64,000 nt of DNA from Tunturibacter empetritectus. Lineage in GTDB: Bacteria; Acidobacteriota; Terriglobia; Terriglobales; Acidobacteriaceae. Of this stretch, positions 29,153 through 37,690 are shown piece after piece. The notes under the pieces were generated by a model. It was given only the letters and a program-made list of their open reading frames with translations. It was not told the DNA's origin and ran no database searches. The stretch's first letter is position 1. Each line of letters begins with the position of its first letter. The stretch covers positions 2,418,001 to 2,482,000 of the forward strand of contig NZ_CP132932.1 of NCBI RefSeq assembly GCF_040358985.1. The letters run 5' to 3'. A program made the position numbers and the translations under genes.

Positions 29153-30526
29153 ATGACGGGGCCGCTCTTAGAGGTACGGCGATCACGCTGGCCGCTACGA
29201 ATTGCTTATGCGTCGGGAGATGCCGGCTTCAATCTAGTCTGGGTCCTGTTCGATTCGTTTTTGATCTACTTTTATGCCGAAGTATTCGCGCTTCCAGCTT
29301 GGGCGCTAACGCCGGTTCTGCTGGCCGGAAGAGGTGCAGACTTCGTGTGCAGCCTACTGATGGGAACTTGGGCAGATCGCACCCGATCGCGATTCGGCAG
29401 CTATCGTCCCTTTCTCCTCTGGGCGGCCGCTCCGCTAGCATTGGCGACAGTCTTCTTGTTCAGTGCTCCGGCGGCATGGCCTGTCTTGCTGCAGCGCCAC
29501 GTAGGGACAAGCCAAGGTGTTCGCTGGGCTTTTGCGACTGCAATGATCTTTGGAGCCTTTTATGCGACGGCTAACGTTGCTTACACAGCACTGCTCTCGG
29601 CAATCACAAACGATCCGAAAGAGCGGGTAGGTCTCTCTGCAGCACGCTTTGCTGCCGCCGCAGGATCGGTTCTTCTGGTGCAATCCTTTACCCTACCGTT
29701 GGTTGGACACTTTGGTCTAGGCCACGCTGCTCTCGGGTGGCAGCGCGTGAGTCTGCTTTATGCAGTTATAGGGTCTCTGCTGCTGATCGGATGCTTTGCC
29801 GGCACGCGAGAGATCGTTCAGCCACTGCCGGTGACAATAAATAAGCCAGCGCGACCACTGCTAGCGGTGATCCACAGCAGAAGTTTTATTCGGCTTCTGC
29901 TGGCTACTCTGCTTTCTCTCGCAGCACTTACCTGCCGCGGGACTATTACTCCTTTCTACGTAAGCTACAACGCAGGCCATTCAACATGGATTGGATTTAC
30001 ACTCGCCAGCAACTCGATTGCGGCTCTTGCCGCATGTATCGTTCTGCCATATCTTCGGCAAAATTGGCTACCGCCGCGAAGAATCGCAATCCTCGGAGCA
30101 ATGGCAGGTTCGCTGCTTTGTTTGCCGCCCGCGGTTTGGGGCAACCCTCGCCTACCGAAACTTATCTTGCTGCAGATCCTCTTTGGAGTAAGCACTGGGA
30201 CACTACTTCCGGCACTATTTTCCCTCTTCGCTGAACTTCCTGGACGTCTTGACGCAGCTGGAGGCTACAGAACAGCTGGCCTCATCGCTTCCGGCTCTCT
30301 AATAAGTCTCAAACTCGGTGGCGCACTCGGGGCCGTACTCGTATCTTCCAGTCTTGGACATCTTGGCTTCCAGGCTGCACCGACTCAACCGGGTCATGTC
30401 CTCGACGGGATCAAGTTTCTGTTTACTATCGTACCGGCAGGGATCTTTATGCTCACTTTCCTGACTTTGAAGATAGGAACTCGAGAAGCATCCTTCATCA
30501 AGGACAATTCGAAGGAGCAGCTTTAG
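29153..30526 (+). CDS. GPH-family sugar symporter (MFS)
   Basis: Cytoplasmic-membrane sugar/cation symporter of the GPH (MelB/XylP/YicJ) family, about 457 residues and 12 helices. The signature loop GTWADRTRSRFGSYRPFLLW matches the family pattern around DRTRTRWGRxRP. N-terminal RIAYASGDAGFNLVWVLFDSFLIYFYAEVFAL is also typical. Start set at ATG 29153, since upstream codons in this frame run into the divergent LacI gene. The 107-base divergent gap has no copy of the LacI palindrome, so its control may differ. In this setting it would carry di- or oligosaccharides from the periplasm into the cell; the substrate is inferred only from context. It converges with the GH74-like gene. Confidence 0.88.
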   Translation: MTGPLLEVRRSRWPLRIAYASGDAGFNLVWVLFDSFLIYFYAEVFALPAWALTPVLLAGRGADFVCSLLMGTWADRTRSRFGSYRPFLLWAAAPLALATVFLFSAPAAWPVLLQRHVGTSQGVRWAFATAMIFGAFYATANVAYTALLSAITNDPKERVGLSAARFAAAAGSVLLVQSFTLPLVGHFGLGHAALGWQRVSLLYAVIGSLLLIGCFAGTREIVQPLPVTINKPARPLLAVIHSRSFIRLLLATLLSLAALTCRGTITPFYVSYNAGHSTWIGFTLASNSIAALAACIVLPYLRQNWLPPRRIAILGAMAGSLLCLPPAVWGNPRLPKLILLQILFGVSTGTLLPALFSLFAELPGRLDAAGGYRTAGLIASGSLISLKLGGALGAVLVSSSLGHLGFQAAPTQPGHVLDGIKFLFTIVPAGIFMLTFLTLKIGTREASFIKDNSKEQL

Positions 30527-30599
30527 ACACCTCAATATGCAGCAACAAAACAGAGACTGTGAATTGCCGCTCCAGTTCCGAAAAGAGGTCGATGATAGC

Positions 30600-30631
30600 G
30601 GGTGCTCCCAGGATCGCAATCGAGAGCACCC
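30600..30631. terminator. Hairpin between convergent genes
   Basis: GGGTGCTC and GAGCACCC (30600-30607 and 30624-30631) form a perfect 8-bp stem over a 16-base loop. It lies between the symporter stop (30526) and the GH74-like stop (30647). There is no strong T-run on either strand, so it is only a possible bidirectional terminator. Confidence 0.4.
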
Positions 30632-30646
30632 ACAATGCAAATGCGT

Positions 30647-33067
30647 TTACGGTTCGTAGGTCGAATAGGCATAGCCATTGCCACCGAAGCCGATATAGAC
30701 CTGCCCGAAGATATCCTGGCTCGCAGCGAGTGTTGTGACATAGTCGAACAGTCCGGTCGGATAGTTGGCTATGCGGTTGAATGTCTTCCCCTCATCAACC
30801 GATTGGAATACGCCCCACTGCCCGTCCCCGCGATGCAAGCCATACACATAGATCGCAGGGTGTTTGCTACCATCCGCCGGCTTGCCAAGTGTCAACGCCC
30901 AAGCGAAGTCGAAGTTTGGATTTCGCGAAAACGTGTTCCCTCCGTCCGTCGAACGGTACAGCCCGTGTGCAGTTGCGCCCTCGCGGCCATCAACGAGCCA
31001 AAGATGCCCGCTGATCCCAGGCTCCGCATACATCTTGCCGTGGTGCATCTTGAGCGGAAGTACTGAAGCGCCCGCTGGTTGAGCCCAAGTCACGCCGCCA
31101 TCTATGCTCTTCCAGAAGCCGCCGGCAGCAAGGTTGAGATAGAACACGCCAGGCTTCACAGGATCGGCGACAACGGAGTGCTGCACAAGAGCACCTACCC
31201 AGTCGCCCCAGAATGGTGGCATGTAGGTGTACTGGTTTGTATTTCCTTCACATGGCTGTTGTTTCGTTGAGCTCTGCCCAGTAAAGGCGGTGTCTACCGC
31301 ATTGTCGAACGAGGTCGTTTGGGTCCAGGTAGCTCCGCCATCCTTCGAATAGAAAGGGGCAGGAGCGACGGGCCCATAGGTGAACTGACTTGTCGGTAGA
31401 CGCACAAGATTGTCGGCTCCAGCAGCATCGCCGACGTGCCCTTTTGCGCGTGCAGAGACCGCAATCGTGCCGCCCCAGAGAATGCAGGGATTTGTCCCGT
31501 AGGTAATCGAGTTGAAGAGATTCCAGGTTTGACCACCGTCTTCAGAGTAGCCGGAGAACTGCTGCTTCTGAGGGTCGCCAGCGAAGAAGTTGTCGGAGGC
31601 TACGGCTATGTAACGTGGCTGATTTGGGACAAAGTTAATGTCCTGTGCGCTTGAGAGTCCGTTGTTGTTGTAGCCGAGAGCCGGATTGTATCCCCATAGA
31701 TCGATCGGATAATGATCAGCGTTTAAGCGATCCGGGTCATTGATCGTAAACAGCGTCTCGTCATCTCCGGCAAGTATGGGGCGCTGTCCAGGCGGCAGTA
31801 CAGCGTTGGTCGCTACAAGCTCTTCGATTCCTGGAGCGCTCGCCCAGACAGGCGGATTTGCGGCCGCATCCGTCTTATCGTTCGGCACTGTCGAGACGAC
31901 GCCATCATTGCCACCAGGGATGTAGAGGGTACCGTTCGAGTCGAAGTAGATACCGCCTGTCGAAAGGTAATGTTGCTGAGGACGAATCGCCGACGGCGCT
32001 AGCCATTGGATCGGCTGAGACTCTGAGAAGAAGACTCCGCCCAGGTTAGTCCATACCGCTCCGCCATCGGTCGACCGGGCCAACGCGCCGCTGCCGCTTA
32101 TAACGAAGATTCGTCGCGGGTTCGACGGATCGACCGCGATACCCCCTATTGAGCTGATCGGGGTCGTGAAGGTCGTCCAAATCCCAGCGCGGGTATACCG
32201 GTAGACATTGGCGCTCCGTCCGTCAGTTGTCCAAAGCGAGCCATTGGAATCGATCGTTGTAAAGCCCGGTGAACCGTCAACAGGCTGCCCGGCACTGATG
32301 TTCTTGAAGCTTTTTCCGCCATCGCTACTGCGGAGGATAGAACCATTTGTAAGAGTGAGAAAGACACACTTCGATACCGTATTGCCGAGAAGAGAGGCCG
32401 TGCCGCAATTCGGATCAAAGCGCGGCAGAGCGACATCGGTAGAGGCCGAAGGGGCTCCGTTGCCCGTGATGCTTTCGAAATGGAGGCCACCATCCAGACT
32501 GCGCCAAAGGCCGTTGCCCGGAGTTCCGAAGTAGACGAGATTGCTGTTGGTTGGGTCGATCGCAAGCCTCTCTCCACGCGTCTCACCCGACAGACTAGTT
32601 GTGAGCGAGAGATTGCTGGCGGTAAAAGTCGCGCCACTGTCGATGCTGCGATAGACATTCATGTTAATGGAGGGATTTGTATTGGCAATATCAGAAGACC
32701 GGGTAAAGGAGTAAGCCACAAGAATCACCTTGGGATCATTCGGATCCAAAGCGACTGCGCCCTCGACTCCAGAGGTAGGAGCACCCGTAATCTCCGAAGA
32801 GAACGCACTGCTTATTTTCAAGGGAGCCCATGCTCCCGTGGCCGCGTCCCAGCGGTAAATGTTGTCCACATCGGCTCGAGCGACACGAGTGTTGGGGTCT
32901 TTGGGATGAACGGCAAAGCCGCGAACGAACCCACCGGATCCAATCTGTACCGGCTTCCAGGTGTAGCTTCTGGTAAGGTCTTTATCCTGTCCATAGGAAA
33001 CAGAGGAAAGAATTAGGGTGGCTAAGAGCAAGCTGCTCGGTGTAGCAATAGAGACAAGTCGATTCAT
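30647..33067 (-). CDS. GH74-like xyloglucanase (BNR/beta-propeller protein)
   Basis: Secreted protein of 806 residues with signal peptide (about 1-26, ending SYG). The two seven-bladed-propeller layout of glycoside hydrolase family 74 is evident: YTWKPVQIGSGGFVRGFAVHP (about 35-55), the catalytic-site strand ARADVDNIYRWD (Asp about 66; family usual is RTDxGGAYRW), GERLAIDPTNSNLVYFGTPGNGLWRSLDGG and repeated SxDGGxTW Asp-box motifs. GH74 enzymes cut xyloglucan. The first catalytic strand departs from consensus (DVDNIYR for DxGGAYR), so activity is likely but not certain. AGGAG lies 7 bases before the ATG, and the LacI palindrome lies 34 bases upstream. Alternative: a related BNR-repeat protein that binds rather than cuts. 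Confidence 0.75.
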   Translation of the reverse strand: MNRLVSIATPSSLLLATLILSSVSYGQDKDLTRSYTWKPVQIGSGGFVRGFAVHPKDPNTRVARADVDNIYRWDAATGAWAPLKISSAFSSEITGAPTSGVEGAVALDPNDPKVILVAYSFTRSSDIANTNPSINMNVYRSIDSGATFTASNLSLTTSLSGETRGERLAIDPTNSNLVYFGTPGNGLWRSLDGGLHFESITGNGAPSASTDVALPRFDPNCGTASLLGNTVSKCVFLTLTNGSILRSSDGGKSFKNISAGQPVDGSPGFTTIDSNGSLWTTDGRSANVYRYTRAGIWTTFTTPISSIGGIAVDPSNPRRIFVISGSGALARSTDGGAVWTNLGGVFFSESQPIQWLAPSAIRPQQHYLSTGGIYFDSNGTLYIPGGNDGVVSTVPNDKTDAAANPPVWASAPGIEELVATNAVLPPGQRPILAGDDETLFTINDPDRLNADHYPIDLWGYNPALGYNNNGLSSAQDINFVPNQPRYIAVASDNFFAGDPQKQQFSGYSEDGGQTWNLFNSITYGTNPCILWGGTIAVSARAKGHVGDAAGADNLVRLPTSQFTYGPVAPAPFYSKDGGATWTQTTSFDNAVDTAFTGQSSTKQQPCEGNTNQYTYMPPFWGDWVGALVQHSVVADPVKPGVFYLNLAAGGFWKSIDGGVTWAQPAGASVLPLKMHHGKMYAEPGISGHLWLVDGREGATAHGLYRSTDGGNTFSRNPNFDFAWALTLGKPADGSKHPAIYVYGLHRGDGQWGVFQSVDEGKTFNRIANYPTGLFDYVTTLAASQDIFGQVYIGFGGNGYAYSTYEP

Positions 33068-33101
33068 CGGAAACTCCTGTCAGCATATAAAATGAAAGAT
33101 T

Positions 33102-33121
33102 TATTTGAAGCGCTTCAAATA
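33102..33121. promoter_or_regulatory. LacI-type operator, copy 2
   Basis: TATTTGAAGCGCTTCAAATA, perfect 20-base palindrome, 34 bases upstream of the GH74-like start. It shares 18 central bases with copy 1. Confidence 0.85.
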
Positions 33122-33301
33122 CCGCACCACTCTGAACTATCCATCTCTCAGATGTCAAGACAAGACTTCATAAATATTCCTCTATGCTGTTTGCGCGACT
33201 GCTTCGTTGTCGAGCCACATCTAGGTTAGCCTCGAATAGCAACCACTTCTGAGCCTCGCTGTAGACCAAATCCGGAGGGAGAGGGCAAGAAAAAGTTTTG
33301 T

Positions 33302-35971
33302 CTATCGAGGCACGGTCTTTCGGCCGTCTATCGTAAAAGTCACAACTCCCCGGCTATCTTCCAGAGGCTGCCCACCCCTAACACAAACTTGATACCTCCC
33401 AGGTTCGACCGCACGCTCTCCTGAATCGCTCACTGTAGACAGGGCGCGGTCATTCAAAACGAATTTCACCTGTTTGCTCTCTCCTGAGCGAAGATGAACA
33501 CGTGTGAATCCTTTTAGCGCAAGACGAGGCGCGATGGTGCTGCGAGGCGGCATGAGATACAACTCGGCGACCTCATCCCCGTCACGGGCACCAGTATTCG
33601 TCACGGTGGTTTCAACCGAGAGACTCATTCCTGCCGTCAGATGAGAGGAGGACAGATTTAGGGCGTCATAACGGAACTGTGTATAAGAAAGTCCATATCC
33701 AAACGGAAACAGTGGCTTACCGTCGTAGTAACGATAGGTACGATGTGCCATTGAGTAGTCGCTAAATGCTGGAAGATCCGCCACAGAGGTATAAAAAGTC
33801 ATCGGCAGCCTGCCTGCGGGATTGTTCTCGCCGCTCAGCGTCTCGCCGATGGCGGTTCCACCTGATTCCCCCGGATACCACGCCTCCAGAATCGCAGCAG
33901 CATGCTCCTTTGCCCAGTTTACGGCAAGTGCAGACCCGTTCATAAGTACGACCACCATCGGTTTGCCTGTCTTACCGAGTTCTTCAAGCAGGCGCTTCTG
34001 GACGGCGGGTAGTTCAAGGTCGGTCTTGTCTCCACCCGCGAATCCTGGCACCTTGACGGGCATCTCCTCTCCCTCAAGGAGAGGGGAAAGCCCCACGAAA
34101 GCTACGATTACATCGGCATCATGGGCCGCACGTAGAGCTTCATCCAGAAGGGCGGCAGGTGGAGGCGACCAATCAAGACGGAATCCTGCTCCAAACAACT
34201 CGCTTTCATGTTGATACTCGATTTTAAGAGAATGAGGGGCCGTATCCGCGAAGCTAATTTCGAACTGGGAGGTCTCAGCCGGACGCTCTTTTACAGGCGA
34301 GGTGGGTTCGGAGGCAATTATGAGCCGGTCGTCGAGATACACGCGAAAGCGTTCCATATCGTCGCAAGGAAAGCACTCCGGAAAACCAACGCGAAACTTG
34401 TAACTTCCTGCCCGCGGCATCGCGATTGTTCCAGTCCAGCGCACGCTAAATTTCTTGGCCGAAGTTCCAGGAACCGGGGCAGCAGCCGTCCAGTCGAAGT
34501 CGAGGCGTTGATCCACACGTGTGACCACAGGTTTACCTGTTAAGTCTCCGGAGAAGTATTCAGCCGTCAATCCATGCTCCTCTGAGCCAACTCGAGGACG
34601 CAACGCTGTTTCTGGCACCGGAAGCGCCACGCCTTCTAAATGCGGAGCGCCCTGTGCATACAACACCTGTGAACGCTGGAATGCGGCTCTTACTCCATCC
34701 AACGGAACGACAGGAAACTTGGGTATCGCGTTGTAATTTCCCTCCAATGCCGATAGAGATGCAGCATTTGGACCGATGACAGCAATCGATCGCACATGTT
34801 CAGGGTCGAGCGGGAGAATGTTTCCCTCGTTTTTCAACAACACAATCGACTCCCGCGCAGCGCGTCGTGCCAGTTCGGAGTGGGCTCTACTGTTTACTTC
34901 GGAAAAGGGCGTTTGCGCATAGGGAACAATCTTGTCGTCGTCAAACATTCCCAGTTGCATGCGCGCTTCAAAGAGACGTTCGAGCGAGACGTCCAACTCG
35001 CTCTCCCCGACAAGACCTCTGCGAACAGCTGACAACAAAGCTTCGTAACTAGTTCCACAGTTAGTGTCTGTACCGGCACGTAGGGCCGTGACTACGGCGT
35101 GATCTGCGTCTGGAGAGAAGCCATGCGCTTTTGTCTCGAAGAAATCGTCGATGGCACCGCAGTCCGAGGTAATAAAACCACGGAAACCCCAATCCTTTCT
35201 CAATACGTCTTCAAGCAACATCCGGCTGCCGCACGCCGGCTCACCATACACAGAGTTATAAGCGCACATCAACGATCCGGCTCTTCCTTCGGTAATTGCA
35301 GCACGAAACGCTGGAAGATACGTATCCCAAAGATCGTGAGCTGTTGGGTTAACATCTTCCCGGTGCCGATCCGACTCAGGCCCCGAGTGCACGGCAAAGT
35401 GTTTTGGCGTTGCAATCGTCTTGTAGTATCGAGAATCGTTGCCCTGTAACCCCTGGATAAAAGGAACCGCCATCTGGGCGGTGAGAAAAGGGTCCTCGCC
35501 GTAGGTCTCCTGTCCACGCCCCCATCGAGGATCACGCAGAATATTGATATTGGGCGACCAGATCGTCAATCCATAGAAGATCCTATGATTCTGCTGGCGT
35601 AGCGCGTCATGATACTTCGCGCGGGCCTCATCGGCAACTGCCGCGCCGATCTCACCCATCAACTCGGGATCCCACGTCGCTGCCACTCCAATCGCCTGCG
35701 GAAATGCCGTTGCGTATCCAGAACGGGCGATGCCGTGAAGCCCTTCGCTCCACCAGTTATAAGCAGCAACCCCCAGACGAGGAATACCTGGAGCGTCGTT
35801 CATCATTTGAGAGACCTTCTCCTCAAGCGTCATACGGCCGACGAGATCTGCGGCTCTGTCTGAGGCGCTTCGGCTTGGATCGCGGTAGATCTGCTTATCC
35901 GGAGATTGTGCAACCAACCTGGCTCCGGCCAACGCAGCGAAGCAGAGGAATGAGATTCGCAGACAGTTCAA
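33302..35971 (-). CDS. GH3 beta-glucosidase/xylosidase with PA14 domain
   Basis: Secreted glycoside hydrolase family 3 enzyme that removes terminal beta-linked glucose or xylose. I place the start at the TTG at 35971, with AAGAGA upstream; the frame is open to 36019, but that stretch reads through the LacI palindrome. Leader about 1-22 (ISFLCFAALAGARLVAQ). Barrel domain with WSEGLHGIARSG, GRGQETYGEDPFL, KHFAVHSGPESDRH and the nucleophile in GFITSDCGAIDDF (Asp about 270). The second domain carries IVLLKNEGNILPLD. A PA14 domain (about 450-590; TAEYFSGDLTGKP) is inserted, and the end is Fn3-like (GDEVAELYLMPP). The 'SDCGAIDD' form is common among xylosidase-type GH3. About 889 residues, normal for PA14-bearing members. 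Confidence 0.88.
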   Translation of the reverse strand: MNCLRISFLCFAALAGARLVAQSPDKQIYRDPSRSASDRAADLVGRMTLEEKVSQMMNDAPGIPRLGVAAYNWWSEGLHGIARSGYATAFPQAIGVAATWDPELMGEIGAAVADEARAKYHDALRQQNHRIFYGLTIWSPNINILRDPRWGRGQETYGEDPFLTAQMAVPFIQGLQGNDSRYYKTIATPKHFAVHSGPESDRHREDVNPTAHDLWDTYLPAFRAAITEGRAGSLMCAYNSVYGEPACGSRMLLEDVLRKDWGFRGFITSDCGAIDDFFETKAHGFSPDADHAVVTALRAGTDTNCGTSYEALLSAVRRGLVGESELDVSLERLFEARMQLGMFDDDKIVPYAQTPFSEVNSRAHSELARRAARESIVLLKNEGNILPLDPEHVRSIAVIGPNAASLSALEGNYNAIPKFPVVPLDGVRAAFQRSQVLYAQGAPHLEGVALPVPETALRPRVGSEEHGLTAEYFSGDLTGKPVVTRVDQRLDFDWTAAAPVPGTSAKKFSVRWTGTIAMPRAGSYKFRVGFPECFPCDDMERFRVYLDDRLIIASEPTSPVKERPAETSQFEISFADTAPHSLKIEYQHESELFGAGFRLDWSPPPAALLDEALRAAHDADVIVAFVGLSPLLEGEEMPVKVPGFAGGDKTDLELPAVQKRLLEELGKTGKPMVVVLMNGSALAVNWAKEHAAAILEAWYPGESGGTAIGETLSGENNPAGRLPMTFYTSVADLPAFSDYSMAHRTYRYYDGKPLFPFGYGLSYTQFRYDALNLSSSHLTAGMSLSVETTVTNTGARDGDEVAELYLMPPRSTIAPRLALKGFTRVHLRSGESKQVKFVLNDRALSTVSDSGERAVEPGRYQVCVRGGQPLEDSRGVVTFTIDGRKTVPR

Positions 35972-35994
35972 AAGGGTCTCTTCGTTATACCTAA

Positions 35995-36011
35995 ATTTGA
36001 AGCGCTTCAAT
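35995..36011. promoter_or_regulatory. LacI-type operator, copy 3
   Basis: ATTTGAAGCGCTTCAAT; core TTGAAGCGCTTCAA at 35997-36010. It is 24 bases upstream of the proposed GH3 TTG start, and would lie inside the gene if the longer frame were used. Confidence 0.8.
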
Positions 36012-36055
36012 CGCTGCAAATCTAATACTTCTTCGTCTGCAGTGTCAAGACTTCA

Positions 36056-37566
36056 CTAACTCATTCTACCTTGCAGAAGACCAGGAGAAGGAAAGTTGCG
36101 GTCCACGCAATCGACGACAAGTACCGCATCAGCAACTCCATTCGGGGCAGTCATAAGAATGAGCGTCTTCGTATTTGGTAGGGCCGTCTTCTCTGCCATG
36201 CCGGCTTGAGGATCAAACCACCATGCTCGGCGCGGCCCACGGACCGCAGCAAAATCGATCTCAATCCGTTGCCTGGCCTGCGGAAAGAAGATAAAAGCAT
36301 ACGATCGATCCTCCGACCGGGTTGCGATAGCCTGTCGGCTCGGATCGTCTGAAGATCCTGCAGGAAGCATCTCTGGTGCCTCTACCCGTCCGAAGAATGG
36401 CCGGGACAACATCAATTGACGCAGATAGCTCATCTGTCTCGCGGCTGGTCGTTGCATAGCGAGTCTCCAACCCATATCCGCATGATTGATGACGGGCCCG
36501 CGCACGCTCGCGAACTGCCACACAGCGTGATGTCCGTAGGTCGTACCGCAAGCACCTGCGAACACCGCCCGCCGAACGTCGTCGTCGCGGAAGAATCCGT
36601 TGGTGGGATTCCACTGCGGCCATGGATTCACGAGATGATCCTCGTAGTTCGGTTCTAGGTCGAGTGTGGGCTTCGGCGGTAGCAAAGCAACGTCGCGTCT
36701 TACCCACTCCCATACGGGCACATCGTGGCCAGAACCGTGACCGCTCTGCATGCCATTTACACTGAGCCACTCTGAATCTCGCAACAGCACCGACGTAGAA
36801 TCTTCTCCACCTTGCGGATGGTAAAGAATCAGACATGGCTTCTCACTGGTACTGAGAATCTCATTGGCGAAGCTCTTCCAGATCGGACGCCAGTCAATTG
36901 TGAGTTCAAAGCCGGCCCGCTCTCCTGCTTCAAGCATCCAGTCAGGGGAAGAAGGAGATAGTCTTGCAGGACGGTCTCCTCCCAACATCCAAACAACATT
37001 GGGGCGGTCATGAAGCAGCTTCGCCAAATAGCTGGCATAGTTACCCGTTGCCGCAAGGTTGTCGCTGCGAAAGAGCCTGGGGCCTTCTCCCCACGGCGCC
37101 GTCAGTTTGTCACCCTAAGTCGGAAGCAACGCTACATAAAGGCCATTTGAGGCAGCGCAATCGACCACATGCACCAAATGGTCAAAGTACGCCTGATTCG
37201 GTTGGAGTGAATCGAGATCGGAAAATGGCGTGAGCCCAAGAGCATTTGGCGTATGGATTCCATGGGTCTAACACAGAACGACGATTTTGAATCACGGTGA
37301 AGCCTTGACGGGCTCTCTCTACGAAATAATACTCACAATCGGTATAGGCGAGGGCATGCATCAACTGCCATGCAGTATCGGCCAGCCAGAAGAACGGCTC
37401 TCCCCTTTCGGTCTCCAGCATGTGCCCATCGGCATGGACGCGAAGACGCGGAAGTTTGCGTTCGACTGTTTGTGCGAGCTTCTGCAGAAAAAGGGCCCGA
37501 CCCGAAAGAAGCGAGCAGTGTGGTAGCTCCTGCGGTGATAAAACTTCGCCGCGAATGTCCTCGCAT
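36056..37566 (-). pseudogene. GH140/DUF4038 apiosidase-like gene, broken
   Basis: Reading minus, the pieces of one secreted DUF4038-type glycosidase lie in order but in different frames. First a TAT-like leader from 37566 (MRGHSRRSFITAGATTLLASF). Then a frame change to LETERGEPFFWLADTAWQLMHAL. Another frame change follows VLDPWNPYAKC, resuming at PFSDLDSLQPNQAYFDHLV. A TAG at 37115-37117 falls where relatives have Trp in the segment TWGDKLTAPWG. The frame is then open from AKLLHDRPNVVWMLGGDRPAR to the stop at 36056 and includes the C-terminal collagen-binding-like domain (YAFIFFPQARQRIEIDF). So at least two frameshifts and one nonsense codon. It lies downstream of the GH116-like gene, probably in the same operon. 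Relatives act on plant-wall polysaccharides. Confidence 0.82.
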
Positions 37567-37690
37567 GACTTGCTGTCCTCGTTGAACTACAGTATCTTTG
37601 CAAACTCAAAGGCAGTTGACTGAAAATCACCTGCCATACTTCGATGTATCATCGACAACCGCCTTCGCCAAAAACGTCTATTTTCAGGCT

